In this document: positions 33,481 through 42,594 of the stretch, piece by piece | Position numbering within the stretch: the stretch's first letter is position 1 | Layout of the letters: the number at the start of each line of letters is the position of its first letter | Assembly (NCBI GenBank): GCA_016704275.1 | Contig: JADJAK010000006.1 | Coordinates: forward strand, 124,001 to 188,000 | Source: Gemmatimonadota bacterium | GTDB lineage: Bacteria > Gemmatimonadota > Gemmatimonadetes > Gemmatimonadales > GWC2-71-9 | Reading direction: 5' to 3' | DNA: 64,000 bases | Program-made: the position numbers and the translations under genes | The notes under the pieces: model-generated | Database searches by the model: none | What the model was told of the DNA's origin: nothing | What the model saw: only the letters and a program-made list of their open reading frames with translations

Positions 33481-33668
33481 CTGCTTCGTGCTAGTTGAGG
33501 TGACGGAGTAGTAATGGATACAACGTCGATGCGGCGAGCATTCATTGATTACCGCTCCCACGGTATCGACTCCCGCCTCAATCTCCAAGATGACATGCAC
33601 CCTCGATCGGCGTAATTTCCTCCGTTGCCTCCCGGCAGCGCCTCTGCTTCCCCAACACGCGGTCCTCC

Positions 33669-35363
33669 ATGACTTTCCTTACGCGACGCGTCGTCTACGA
33701 TGCGGTGATCGTCGGCTCTGGCGCCGGTGGCGGCATGGCCGCCCACGAGCTCACCAAGGCCGGTGCCAAGGTGCTCCTGCTCGAGGCCGGCGGGATGTGG
33801 GACAACACCAAGGACTCGAGCATGCTCACCCAGCCGTGGGAGACGCCGCGGCGTGGTGCCAGCACGCCGGATCGTCCCTTCGGTGAACACGACGCCTGCA
33901 TCGGGGGTTGGAACATCCCAGGCGAGCCGTTCACGACGGCACCGGGGACGCGCTTCAATTGGTGGCGCGGTCGGATGCTCGGCGGCCGGACCAATCACTG
34001 GGGCCGCATCTCGCTTCGGTTCGGTCCCGACGACTTCAAGGGGAAGGACAAGGACGGCCTCGGCGACAACTGGCCAATCTCCTACAACGACATCAAGCCG
34101 TACTACGATGAAGTCGACGACCTGGTCGGCATCTTCGGCTCGAAGGAAGGGCTGCGAAACCATCCCGACGGCAACTTCCTGCCGGCACCGAAGCCGCGCT
34201 GCTGGGAGACGGTCGTCAAGCGCGCGGCCGACAAGCACAAGGTCACCTGCATTCCGTCGCGGCTCTCGATCCTGACCAAGCCGAAGAATGGTCGCCCGGC
34301 CTGCCACTACTGCGGCCAGTGCAATCGCGGCTGCGCCACCAACTCGAACTTCACGTCGCCGAACGTGCTCCTCTTCCCGGCGATGCAGAGCGGCCTGCTC
34401 ACCATCCGCACCGACGCGATGGTGCGCGAGGTGTCGGTCAATCGTGACGGGCTCGCCGATGGCGTGATCTTCATCGACAAGCTCTCGGGGATGGAGGAGA
34501 AGGTCGAGGCGAAGGTGGTGGTGCTGGCGGCGTCGGCGTGCGAGACCGCGCGCATCATGCTGAACTCGAAGTCGGCGAAGTTCCCGCAGGGGATCGGCAA
34601 TTCGAGTGGCATGGTCGGCAAGTATCTCACCGACACCACCGGGACGGACGTCGGCGGCTTCGTGCCGTCGCTGATGGACATGCCGCGCCACAACTGCGAC
34701 GGCGTCGGCGGCGCGCACCTTTACATGCCATGGTGGCTCGACAACAAGAAGCTCGACTTCCCGCGCGGCTACCACATCGAGATCTGGGGTGGCATGGGGA
34801 TGCCGGGCTACGGCTTCATGGGCGGCATCCAGAATTACGCCAATGGTGGCGGGTACGGCACGGCACTCAAGGATGAGTATCGCAAGCACTGGGGCGCTTC
34901 GATCGGCTTCTCCGGTCGCGGCGAGATGATTCCGAACGAGAAGTCCTTCTGCGAGCTCGACCCGAAGACGGTCGACCAGTGGGGCATTCCCGTGTTGCGC
35001 TTCCATTGGGAATGGAGCGACCACGAGCTGCTGCAGGTCAAGCACATGCAGGAGACCTTCCGCACGCTGCTCAAGGAGATGGGCGCCGAGGTGCGCAGCA
35101 CGATGCCGACGAAGGAGCAGGGATACGGCATCGCCACCGGCGGCGCGATCATCCACGAGCTCGGCTGCGTGCGGATGGGCGACAACCCGACCACGTCGGC
35201 GGTGAACGCCAACTGCCAAGCATGGGATTGCAAGAATCTCTTCGTCGCCGACGGCGGGCCGTTCGTCTCGCAGGCCGACAAGAATCCGACCTGGACCATC
35301 CTCGCGCTCTCGATGCGCACCTCGCGCTACATCGCGCAGCAGCGGAAGGAGGGGAAGCTGTGA
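33669..35363 (+). CDS. GMC-family FAD sugar dehydrogenase, large subunit (second locus)
   Basis: 564 residues. It has the FAD loop IVGSGAGGGMAAHEL (about 14-28), the four-cysteine cluster ACHYCGQCNRGC (about 212-223) and the C-terminal motifs HELGCVRMGD and the conserved DGGPFVSQADKNPTWTI segment carrying the active-site Asn. It is more distant from the two copies at 7-11 kb than they are from each other. There is no signal peptide; the Tat-bearing small subunit follows immediately with a GTGA overlap, so the complex is probably exported as a unit. It likely oxidises a sugar or sugar alcohol and passes electrons to the respiratory chain. Confidence 0.92.
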   Translation: MTFLTRRVVYDAVIVGSGAGGGMAAHELTKAGAKVLLLEAGGMWDNTKDSSMLTQPWETPRRGASTPDRPFGEHDACIGGWNIPGEPFTTAPGTRFNWWRGRMLGGRTNHWGRISLRFGPDDFKGKDKDGLGDNWPISYNDIKPYYDEVDDLVGIFGSKEGLRNHPDGNFLPAPKPRCWETVVKRAADKHKVTCIPSRLSILTKPKNGRPACHYCGQCNRGCATNSNFTSPNVLLFPAMQSGLLTIRTDAMVREVSVNRDGLADGVIFIDKLSGMEEKVEAKVVVLAASACETARIMLNSKSAKFPQGIGNSSGMVGKYLTDTTGTDVGGFVPSLMDMPRHNCDGVGGAHLYMPWWLDNKKLDFPRGYHIEIWGGMGMPGYGFMGGIQNYANGGGYGTALKDEYRKHWGASIGFSGRGEMIPNEKSFCELDPKTVDQWGIPVLRFHWEWSDHELLQVKHMQETFRTLLKEMGAEVRSTMPTKEQGYGIATGGAIIHELGCVRMGDNPTTSAVNANCQAWDCKNLFVADGGPFVSQADKNPTWTILALSMRTSRYIAQQRKEGKL

Positions 35364-35962
35364 GCCAGGAACTCTCGCGTCGCGACCTGCTCGCGGCCTT
35401 CGCGGCCACCGGCGGCGTCTTCATGCTGCCGACGCCGGCGCAGGCCAGCGACATCACCCGCACCGTCGCCGCGGCCCGCATGGCCCCCGACGGCTTCGCG
35501 CCGAAGATCTACACGGTGCATGAGTACGAGACGGTGAAGGTGCTGGTCGACTATCTCTTCCCGAAGGATGCGCGCGGCGGCTCGGCCACCGAGGCGGGGG
35601 TGCCCGAGTTCATGGACACCTTCCTCGAGATCGAGGCGGGGATGCGCGTCGCGCATCGCGGCGGCCTGGCGTGGCTCGACCACGAGATGCGCCGGCGGAC
35701 CGGGAAGGACTTCATCACCGCCAGCGACGCCGAACGGCGCGCGATGCTCGACGAAATCGCCTATCCGGCGCGCGCCAAGGCGGAGTACAGCCACGGCGTG
35801 AACTGGTTCAACTCGTTCCGCGACTTCTCCGCCTCCGGCTACTGGACGTCGGAAGTCGGCGTCACGGACCTCGGCTACATGGGGAACACCCCGGTGGCGG
35901 AGTGGACGGGGTGCACGGCGGAGGCGTACCGCAGGACAGCGTCGATGGTGGATGTAGGATGA
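35360..35962 (+). CDS. Tat-exported gluconate-2-dehydrogenase subunit-3-like small subunit (second locus)
   Basis: 200 residues from the GTG at 35360, overlapping the dehydrogenase stop and preceded by AAGGAGGGG. The Tat-type signal is SRRDLLAAFAATGGVFMLP. The family pattern is present: VKVLVDYLFPKDARGGSATE, FMDTFLEIE, and the ending DFSASGYWTSEVGVTDLGYM. It escorts and anchors the GMC partner. The last codons (GATGGTG, GATGTAG, GATGATG) are themselves part of a 7-bp repeat continuing past the stop. Confidence 0.88.
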   Translation: MSQELSRRDLLAAFAATGGVFMLPTPAQASDITRTVAAARMAPDGFAPKIYTVHEYETVKVLVDYLFPKDARGGSATEAGVPEFMDTFLEIEAGMRVAHRGGLAWLDHEMRRRTGKDFITASDAERRAMLDEIAYPARAKAEYSHGVNWFNSFRDFSASGYWTSEVGVTDLGYMGNTPVAEWTGCTAEAYRRTASMVDVG

Positions 35963-36031
35963 TGGAGGTCCTTTGCTGTGACCATCATCGCGCCACCGAT
36001 GACTTACGTCCATCACCCATCATCCATGATC
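35944..36031. repeat. GATGATG / CATCATC heptad palindrome
   Basis: Left heptads GATGGTG, GATGTAG, GATGATG (35944-35964) overlap the end of the small-subunit gene; complementary heptads CATCACC, CATCATC, CATGATC (36011-36031) lie just before the next start. The space between lacks the TCATCCTGAGC core. Confidence 0.7.
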
Positions 36032-36039
36032 CTTCCTTC

Positions 36040-37284
36040 ATGAAAATCCCAAGACGTTTGGGCGTCGGCTTCATCGGCTCGGGCTTCAACACCCGCTTCC
36101 ACATCCAGGCCTGGCAGGGCGTGCGTGACGCCGACGTGCGCGGCATCTGGAGCCCGAACCAGAAGAACGCGGCGTCGGCGGCGAAGCTGGCGAACGACCT
36201 GCATGTCGGGCCGGCGAAGGCCTACAAGAGCATCACCGAGATGGTCGCCGACCCGGAGATCCACGCGATCTGGCTCTGCGGCCCGAATCAGGCGCGGATC
36301 GAGAATGTGCAGGAGATCTGTGACGCGGTGATGAGCGGCAAGGGTGAGCTGATCGGCATTGCGTGCGAGAAGCCGCTGGCGCGCGGCGTCGCCGAAGCGA
36401 AGCAGGTGCTGGCGATGGTGAAGAAGGCGAAGCTGCAGCACGGGTACCTCGAGAATCAGCTCTTCTCGCCGGGAATCGTGCGCGGGCGCGACCTGATCTG
36501 GGCGCGCGGCGCGAGCACGACCGGGCGTCCGTACCTGGCGCGCGCGGCCGAGGAGCACTCCGGGCCGCACAACGCCTGGTTCTGGCAGGGCGAGAAGCAG
36601 GGTGGCGGCGTGCTCAACGACATGATGTGCCACTCGGTCGAGGTCGTGCGCTTCCTGCTGACGCAACCGGGGAAGCCGCGTGACACGCTGCGCCCGGTGA
36701 GTGTGAACGGGCGGATCGCGTCGCTCAAGTGGAGCCGTCCGAGCTACGCCAAGCAACTCAAGGCGCGCTTTGGCAAGGACGTCGACTATCTCAAGCGGCC
36801 GAGCGAGGACTTCGCGAGCGTCACCATCACCTACGAGACGCCCGAGGGGCTGACGGTGATTGGCGAGGCGAGCACGTCGTGGAGCTTCGTCGGTGCCGGG
36901 CTCCGACTCAGCGGCGAGTTGCTCGGCCCCGAGTACTCGATGAACTGGAACACCCTCAACAGCGAGCTCAACTGCTTCTTCTCGCGCGAGGTGGTGGGGA
37001 AGGCGGGCGAGGACCTGGTCGAGAAGCAGAACGCCGAGATGGGGTTGATGCCGGTGGTGCCGGATGAGGCGGCGGCGTACGGCTACGTCAACGAGAACCG
37101 GCACTTCGTCGACGTTTTCCTCGGGCGGGTGGCACCACTCCTGACCTGGGACGACGGTCTTGAGGTGATGCAGATCCTGATGACGGCCTACATGAGTGCG
37201 CAGACGGAGAAGACGGTGGCCTTCCCGCCGCGCGGGCTGGATGCGTTCCAGCCGGATGTGGCGAAGGGGACCTGGAAGCCGTAA
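36040..37284 (+). CDS. Gfo/Idh/MocA-family NAD(P)-dependent oxidoreductase
   Basis: 414 residues from the ATG at 36040. The Rossmann motif is VGFIGSGFNTRFHI. The family marker EKPLARGVAEAK (about 110-121) is present, and the C-terminal domain includes HSVEVVRFLL and the beta-sheet half. No signal peptide, so it is cytoplasmic. Enzymes of this group oxidise or reduce sugars and often act on 3-keto sugars, so it may handle imported products of the GMC enzyme just upstream. The specific substrate is unknown. Confidence 0.88.
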   Translation: MKIPRRLGVGFIGSGFNTRFHIQAWQGVRDADVRGIWSPNQKNAASAAKLANDLHVGPAKAYKSITEMVADPEIHAIWLCGPNQARIENVQEICDAVMSGKGELIGIACEKPLARGVAEAKQVLAMVKKAKLQHGYLENQLFSPGIVRGRDLIWARGASTTGRPYLARAAEEHSGPHNAWFWQGEKQGGGVLNDMMCHSVEVVRFLLTQPGKPRDTLRPVSVNGRIASLKWSRPSYAKQLKARFGKDVDYLKRPSEDFASVTITYETPEGLTVIGEASTSWSFVGAGLRLSGELLGPEYSMNWNTLNSELNCFFSREVVGKAGEDLVEKQNAEMGLMPVVPDEAAAYGYVNENRHFVDVFLGRVAPLLTWDDGLEVMQILMTAYMSAQTEKTVAFPPRGLDAFQPDVAKGTWKP

Positions 37285-37447
37285 CGGCACCCTCCTTGCT
37301 CAATGACATCCCCAACACTGGTAAATGGATGTCAAAGAACAACTTGCGGCTGGATTTCGTGGCATCGCCACAACGGTATGTGGTGTTGGTCCCACAGTTC
37401 ACGGCAAGGGTGTGGTTCTCCTCAATCACCCCTGGGGTGAGGCAAGC
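37285..37447 (+). other. Leader region of the PEP-CTERM gene
   Basis: 163 bp without a gene of its own. It is less GC-rich than its surroundings and contains a short inverted repeat (CCACAACGGTATGTGG). I see no confident sigma-54 or sigma-70 promoter. It may hold the regulatory region of the PEP-CTERM protein. Confidence 0.4.
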
Positions 37448-38182
37448 ATGAAGCTCAATCAATTGGTGATGCGGGTGGCTGCGGTCGCGGTGGTCGGGAT
37501 GTCCCTGCCGACGTCGGCTCAGGCCCAGCTCTGGTACAATGGCGATATCAACGGGGTCAACGCCCTGTCGAGCGAGCGGAACACGGTGGTCTCCCAGTCG
37601 ATGGCCTATGACAACTTCGTCGTGACCGGGGCCGGCTGGACGATCAACAGCGTGTTCGGGAACTTCCTCGCCAATTTCGCCTGGAGCACCGCCGACTACG
37701 AGATTCGCACCGGGGTCAGCGTCGGCAATGGCGGCACGGTGGTGGCGTCCGGGAGCGGTTTCGCGGCGAGCCAGGTGGCAACCGGCAACACCGCCTTCGG
37801 CTTCACCGAGTACACGGCGACGATCTCCGGGCTGTCGATTTTCCTGAATCCCGGGACGTATTGGCTCGGCATCTCGCCGGTCGGCACCGGCAATAACAAC
37901 ACCGATCGGGCGTTCGTCGGGACCACGTCAGGCACGAATGGCAACAACGCCAACATCGATGGCCTCTCATTCTTCAACTCGACCTTCTTCGGTGCGAACT
38001 TCGTGAACTCGGACACTCAGACCGGCGCGCCGAGTGATTTCGCCTACGGGGTCGACGGAGCGGGTTCGGGTCTGAGCACGGGCGGGGATGACGTCGTTCC
38101 CGAGCCGGCCACCATGACGTTGCTGGCGACCGGCCTCGCCGGGATGGCGGCGGCGCGCCGTCGGAAGGCCGCCAAGGCGTAA
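37448..38182 (+). CDS. PEP-CTERM sorting-domain exported protein
   Basis: 244 residues from the ATG at 37448. A signal peptide ends TSAQAQ. The exported domain is beta-rich and Asn/Gly/Thr-rich, for example DNFVVTGAGWTINSVFGNFL. The C-terminus is a textbook PEP-CTERM signal: VPEPATMTLLATGLAGMAAA followed by the basic RRRKAAKA. Such proteins are recognised by exosortase and delivered to the cell surface or extracellular matrix. No exosortase gene is present in the window. A strong intrinsic terminator follows. Confidence 0.93.
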   Translation: MKLNQLVMRVAAVAVVGMSLPTSAQAQLWYNGDINGVNALSSERNTVVSQSMAYDNFVVTGAGWTINSVFGNFLANFAWSTADYEIRTGVSVGNGGTVVASGSGFAASQVATGNTAFGFTEYTATISGLSIFLNPGTYWLGISPVGTGNNNTDRAFVGTTSGTNGNNANIDGLSFFNSTFFGANFVNSDTQTGAPSDFAYGVDGAGSGLSTGGDDVVPEPATMTLLATGLAGMAAARRRKAAKA

Positions 38183-38205
38183 CCGTCTTGCGCTGGGGAA
38201 TCATG

Positions 38206-38243
38206 CGCCGGGGTCCCATCGAGGGGCCCCGGCGTGTTTCTTT
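38206..38243 (+). terminator. Rho-independent terminator
   Basis: A 12-bp stem CGCCGGGGTCCC / GGGGCCCCGGCG (one G-T wobble) with loop ATCGA, followed by TGTTTCTTT. It lies 23 bp after the PEP-CTERM gene. Confidence 0.85.
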
Positions 38244-38275
38244 GGGGGTCGTTCTCCTTCAACTCGAGCCGCCCC

Positions 38276-38635
38276 ATGGATGACCTGACCCAAGCCAGCA
38301 GTGTTCCCCACGAAATGACCACCACCGGCTTCGACCTGCCGGGGTATCAGGTCGTCCACTCGCTCGGCGTGGTCCGCGGGGTCGTGGTGCGGAGCCGGTC
38401 GGTCATCGGCACGCTGGGCGGCAAGCTCCAGACGATCTTCGGGGGGAACATCTCCGCCTTCACGTCACTCGCCGAGCGGGCCCGGCAGCAGGCGTTCGAC
38501 ACGATGCTGCTGCAGGCACACCTCTCCGGGGGCAACGCGGTGATCGGCATCCGCTACGACGCCAATGAAATTCTCCCGGGCGTGACGGAAGTGCTGTGCT
38601 ATGGCACTGCCGTCGTGGTGGAAGTGTTCGAGTAG
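38276..38635 (+). CDS. YbjQ/UPF0145 family protein
   Basis: 119 residues from the ATG at 38276. The family core is plain: GVVRGVVVRSRS, a DTMLLQAH helix, and GGNAVIGIRYDANE followed by VLCYGTAVVVE. The YbjQ family forms small beta-barrel pentamers of unknown role, sometimes called heavy-metal-binding-like. It stands alone between the terminator and the convergent symporter operon. Confidence 0.9.
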   Translation: MDDLTQASSVPHEMTTTGFDLPGYQVVHSLGVVRGVVVRSRSVIGTLGGKLQTIFGGNISAFTSLAERARQQAFDTMLLQAHLSGGNAVIGIRYDANEILPGVTEVLCYGTAVVVEVFE

Positions 38636-38661
38636 CGTTCGCTGTCCGCCGGGGCGCGCGA

Positions 38662-38865
38662 TCACGACGCCGCGCGTCCCCGGCGCTTCGCCAGCCAGAG
38701 CATCATCCCACCAAACAGCAGCAACACCACTCCCCACCAGAGATTGACGTTGATCCCCAGCGACTTGGCGTAGATGGCCTGGTCGGAGATCAGGCCGTAC
38801 GCCACCAGCATGGCGCCGATGGCAGTAAACATCCAGCCGATCGGGAGGCGGAGGTCGAGGTTCAT
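38662..38865 (-). CDS. Small two-helix membrane protein, putative symporter partner
   Basis: 67 residues, eight bases downstream of the symporter stop on the same strand. Two hydrophobic helices (about 8-26 and 42-58; IGWMFTAIGAMLVAYGL and LWWGVVLLLFGGMMLWL) and a basic C-terminus (KRRGRAAS). I do not recognise a named family. Small partners next to sodium/solute symporters are known (for example YjcH beside ActP), so it may stabilise or regulate the transporter. Inference from position. Confidence 0.7.
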   Translation of the reverse strand: MNLDLRLPIGWMFTAIGAMLVAYGLISDQAIYAKSLGINVNLWWGVVLLLFGGMMLWLAKRRGRAAS

Positions 38866-38873
38866 CGGGGCGC

Positions 38874-40583
38874 TCACCAGAAGAGGATGTTGAGGACGAG
38901 CGTGAGCCCGAGGACCACGACGCCGAGCGTCGCCGGGCGCTGGTACCAGGGGAGGTTGCCGTCGGCCTGCTTCGGCGTCAGGGCATAGACGAGGCCGGCG
39001 AGTTCCTCGTCGCTCTTGTTGGCGCGGGTCGCGAGCGAGATCAGGATGGTGGCCACGAAGCAGGCACTCCAGGCGACAATGGCCGTCCAGAAGTTCTGCG
39101 CCATCTCGCTCGGATAGGTCTGCAACACGGGGCCAAGGAAGCCGCCCTTGAGCCCGGGGGTTCCACCCATCGGCAGCGTGAGCCCGTGGTGGACCGCCGC
39201 GGCGAATGTCCCGAGCAGCAGGCCGAAGAAGGCACCGTGTCCGGTGGCGCGCCGCCAGAACATCCCGAGGAGGAAGGTCGCGAAGAGCGGGGCGTTCACA
39301 AAGGCGAACACCAGTTGCAGCATGTCCATGATGTTGTTGAACCGCGTCGTCGCGTAGGCCGCGCCCACGCTGAGCAGGATGCCAACGACCGTGGCCGTGT
39401 GGCCAACACGCAGGTAGTGCTTGTCGGACTGCCCCGGGCGGATGTAGGCCTGATAGATGTCGTAGGTCCACACCGCGTTGAACGCGGTGACGTTGCCCGC
39501 CATCCCCGACATGAACGACGCCATCAGCGCCGTGAGCCCGAGGCCGAGCAGCCCCGATGGCAGGTAGTGCGCCAGCATCACCGGGATCGCGAGGTTGTAG
39601 TTGGGGAGGCCGTCGGCGCCGATCGGGAGGAAGCCGCCGCTGCTGTCGTGCAGCGCAATGGCGATCATCCCAGGCACGATCACCAGCATCGGGAAGATCA
39701 TCTTGGGCAGTGCGGCGATCAGCGGCGTGCGGCGCGCCGCCGTCATCGACTCGGCGGCCATCGCCCGTTGCACCACGAGGAAGTCGGTGCACCAGTAGCC
39801 GAAGGAGAGGACGAAGCCGAGGCCCATCATCATCCCGAACCACTCGACGCCCATCGGATTGTCGCCGGGGGAGCCGAGGTGGCGCCAGGCACTGCTCCAT
39901 GCACCCGCCTCGTAGCCAGCCTTTGTCGCGACCGGAGCCAGCTTGGCGGTGAGGCCGCTCCAGCCGCCGACATCCTTCAAGCCGAGGAGCACCAGCGGGA
40001 GGAAGCCGAGGACGATCAGGAAGAACTGCAGCACCTCGTTGTAGATCGCCGAGGTGAGGCCACCGAGGAAGATGTAGGCGAGGACGATCGCGGCGGAGAG
40101 AATCACGCTGGTGTTGAAGTCCCAGCCGAGCACCAGCTCGAGCAGCTTGGCAAGGGCGTACATCGAGATGCCGGAGGAGAAGATCGTCATCGCGGCAAAG
40201 GTGAAGGCGTTGAGGCCGCGGGTCTTCTCGTCGAAGCGGAGGCGCAGGTACTCCGGGACGGAGCGCGCCTTCGAGCCGTAGTAGAACGGCATCATGAAGA
40301 TGCCGACGAAGACCATCGCGGGAATGGCGCCGACCCAGTAGAAGTGCGAGGTCATCATCCCGTACTTGGCGCCCGACGCCGCCATGCCGATCACTTCCTG
40401 CGCGCCGAGGTTGGCGCTCAGGAAGGCGAGTCCGGCGATCCAGGTGGGGATCGACCGGCCCGAGATGAAGAAGTCCTCGCTGCTCTTGATCTGTCGCCGG
40501 AGCACCCAGCCGATGCCGAGCACGAAGGCGAAGTAGACGAGCAGGATGGCGTAGTCGATGCCGCCAAGCTGGAGCTGGGTCAC
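38874..40583 (-). CDS. Sodium/solute symporter (SSS/SLC5, SGLT-like)
   Basis: 569 residues with 13-14 membrane helices. The N-terminus DYAILLVYFAFVLGIGW leads into the SSS signature region: SSEDFFISGRSIPTW, FLSANLGAQEVIGMAASGAK, YYGSKARSVPEYLRLRF. This variant is closest to the SGLT-type sugar transporters. It imports a solute, probably a sugar, with sodium. It is transcribed away from the GH77 gene across a 100-bp shared promoter region and is followed by a small membrane protein. Confidence 0.92.
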   Translation of the reverse strand: MTQLQLGGIDYAILLVYFAFVLGIGWVLRRQIKSSEDFFISGRSIPTWIAGLAFLSANLGAQEVIGMAASGAKYGMMTSHFYWVGAIPAMVFVGIFMMPFYYGSKARSVPEYLRLRFDEKTRGLNAFTFAAMTIFSSGISMYALAKLLELVLGWDFNTSVILSAAIVLAYIFLGGLTSAIYNEVLQFFLIVLGFLPLVLLGLKDVGGWSGLTAKLAPVATKAGYEAGAWSSAWRHLGSPGDNPMGVEWFGMMMGLGFVLSFGYWCTDFLVVQRAMAAESMTAARRTPLIAALPKMIFPMLVIVPGMIAIALHDSSGGFLPIGADGLPNYNLAIPVMLAHYLPSGLLGLGLTALMASFMSGMAGNVTAFNAVWTYDIYQAYIRPGQSDKHYLRVGHTATVVGILLSVGAAYATTRFNNIMDMLQLVFAFVNAPLFATFLLGMFWRRATGHGAFFGLLLGTFAAAVHHGLTLPMGGTPGLKGGFLGPVLQTYPSEMAQNFWTAIVAWSACFVATILISLATRANKSDEELAGLVYALTPKQADGNLPWYQRPATLGVVVLGLTLVLNILFW

Positions 40584-40683
40584 GAGGCAATTGTCCGTCG
40601 AGGGATGCGAACAAGCTCCGTTCCAAATCGCGCAAGCGCAAGGTCGGCTGGCGGAACGGTCTCGATCCTCCTAAGCTCTGCGC

Positions 40684-42567
40684 ATGGATTTCCTCGAGTC
40701 GTTGCACGCCCTCGCCCGCCACTTCGGCGTGCAAACCGCCTATCACGACGGACTGGGCCGGCGCGTGGATGTCGGTCCCGAGACGCTGGTGCGGATCTGT
40801 GCCGCCCTGGGCGCCGAGCTCACGCGGGCGGAGGACGCCGCGCACGCGTTGCGCGTGGCCGAGGCGCGCGCGGCCAGCGCCTTGCTGCCGCCAGTGCTGG
40901 TGGCGTGGAATGGCGAGTGGCCCGCGCATCCGGTGCCCGGCGACGCCGTCGTGACCCTCGAATCGGGCGTGCCGCACACGCGCCGCTTGATCGATCGGCT
41001 CCCGTTCGGCTACCATCGCCTGCAGGTCGAGCGGAATGGCCGGGTCGAGGAATGCACCGTGATCGCCGCACCGGTGGAGGCATATCGGCGCCCGGGCAGC
41101 CATCAGAGCTGGGGTGTGGGGATCCAGCTCGCCGCGCTCCGGTCGTCGCGGAGTCGATCGGTGGGTGACCTCCGCGACCTCGAGGCGCTCTGCCGCTGGA
41201 TTGGCGCGCAGGGTGGCGATGTGGTCACGGTGCTGCCGCTCCTGCCGACCTTCAATCGCGACGACCCCGAGCCGAGTCCCTATTCGGCCGTGAGTCGGCT
41301 CTACTGGTCGGAGCTGATGCTCGATCTCGGCGTACGCAATCAGCCCACACCACGTTCGGCGCAGCTCGACGTGACGCGTGCCGACGCCGAGGTGCGTGCG
41401 GCACTTGCCGATGAGAAGGTGCCCGAGGCGCTACTCGCGAATGATCCGGAGTTGCTGCGTTACGCCGCCTTCCGCGGCGCCCAGCAGCAGCATGGCCGCA
41501 ATTGGCGCGACTGGCCCGACGCGGCGCGCTCGGGACAGCTCACGGCGGCCGACATTGACGTCGAGGAGATGCGCTTCCACCTGGTGGCGCAGGCGATGCT
41601 TCGTGCGCAACTCGGTGGCCTGCGCGAGCGGCTCGACGCCGCCGATTTCCGTCTCGGCCTCGACCTCGCGGTCGGCGTGCACCCCGATGGGTACGATGCG
41701 TGGTCGCGCCAGGCGCTGTTCGCCGCCGGCGTGTCGGTGGGCGCTCCCCCCGATCCAGGCTTCCCGAGCGGCCAGGACTGGGGCTTCGCGCCGCTGCATC
41801 CCGAGGCGTCGCGGCGCGAGGGGCATGGGTATCTGGCCGCCTCGATCCGGCACCAGATGGAGTTGGCCGGCGTGCTCCGCGTGGACCATGTGATGGCGTG
41901 GACGCGGCTCTACTGGATCCCGCAGGGCATGCGCCTCGATCAGGGGACGTACGTCGCCTATCCGGCCGATGAGCTCTTCGCGGTGCTGACCTTGGAATCC
42001 CATCGTCATCGCTGCGAGGTCGTCGGCGAGAATCTCGGCACGGTGCCGCCTGACATCGCCGAGGCGTTGCCGCGGCACCGGATCTGGGGGATGTACCTGG
42101 CGCAGTTCGCGGCGATGTCGCCGAATCCGATCGAGGGACCAACGGCCGACGACGTCGCGCTGGTCGGGACGCATGACACCCCGACGATCGCCGGCTGGCT
42201 GGCCGGGGTCGATATCGACGATCGACTGCGTGCCGGGCTGCTTGCCCCCGAGGCCGAGGCGGTGGTGCGAGCCGAGCGGGCGTTGGCGACGGCGCGCGTC
42301 GCCGAGCTGCTCGGGGTATCGGTCGACGATCCCGCGGCGATGCTCGGCGCGCTGCTGGAGTGGCTCGGCCGGTCGCAGAGTCCACTGGTGGTGGCGTGGT
42401 TGGAAGACTGCTGGCTCGAGCGCGAGGGAATCAACCTCCCCGGCACGCGGTCGTCAGAGCACCCCAACTGGCAGCGGCCGATGGCGCGACTGCTCGACGA
42501 GTTCATGAACGACGCCGGCGTGCGCGGCTTGCTGGCGCGGTTGGAGGGGGCGCGGCGAGGGCGATAA
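40684..42567 (+). CDS. malQ: 4-alpha-glucanotransferase (amylomaltase, GH77)
   Basis: 627 residues; disproportionates malto-oligosaccharides by transferring alpha-1,4-glucan segments. N-terminal extension (about 1-130), then the GH77 barrel: SPYSAVSRLYWSELMLD for substrate binding, the nucleophile region LRVDHVMAW, the acid/base region CEVVGENLGTVP and the third acid in VGTHDTPTIAGWLAG. Length fits the MalQ type with an N-terminal domain. Divergent from the SGLT-like symporter, consistent with a sugar import and processing unit. Confidence 0.92.
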   Translation: MDFLESLHALARHFGVQTAYHDGLGRRVDVGPETLVRICAALGAELTRAEDAAHALRVAEARAASALLPPVLVAWNGEWPAHPVPGDAVVTLESGVPHTRRLIDRLPFGYHRLQVERNGRVEECTVIAAPVEAYRRPGSHQSWGVGIQLAALRSSRSRSVGDLRDLEALCRWIGAQGGDVVTVLPLLPTFNRDDPEPSPYSAVSRLYWSELMLDLGVRNQPTPRSAQLDVTRADAEVRAALADEKVPEALLANDPELLRYAAFRGAQQQHGRNWRDWPDAARSGQLTAADIDVEEMRFHLVAQAMLRAQLGGLRERLDAADFRLGLDLAVGVHPDGYDAWSRQALFAAGVSVGAPPDPGFPSGQDWGFAPLHPEASRREGHGYLAASIRHQMELAGVLRVDHVMAWTRLYWIPQGMRLDQGTYVAYPADELFAVLTLESHRHRCEVVGENLGTVPPDIAEALPRHRIWGMYLAQFAAMSPNPIEGPTADDVALVGTHDTPTIAGWLAGVDIDDRLRAGLLAPEAEAVVRAERALATARVAELLGVSVDDPAAMLGALLEWLGRSQSPLVVAWLEDCWLEREGINLPGTRSSEHPNWQRPMARLLDEFMNDAGVRGLLARLEGARRGR

Positions 42568-42594
42568 GGCTCGCCGTGCCCAGCGTGGTGCCGC

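Noticed and set aside
38662..41103. A very long minus-strand frame across the symporter and the malQ start
   Set aside because: Only its last 67 codons (from 38865) look like a protein; the remainder is out of frame with the symporter and antisense to malQ, a high-GC shadow.
39186..41168. A 660-codon plus-strand frame opposite the symporter
   Set aside because: Composition is Gly/Arg/His/Glu-rich without motifs, and the opposite strand encodes an unmistakable SSS transporter.
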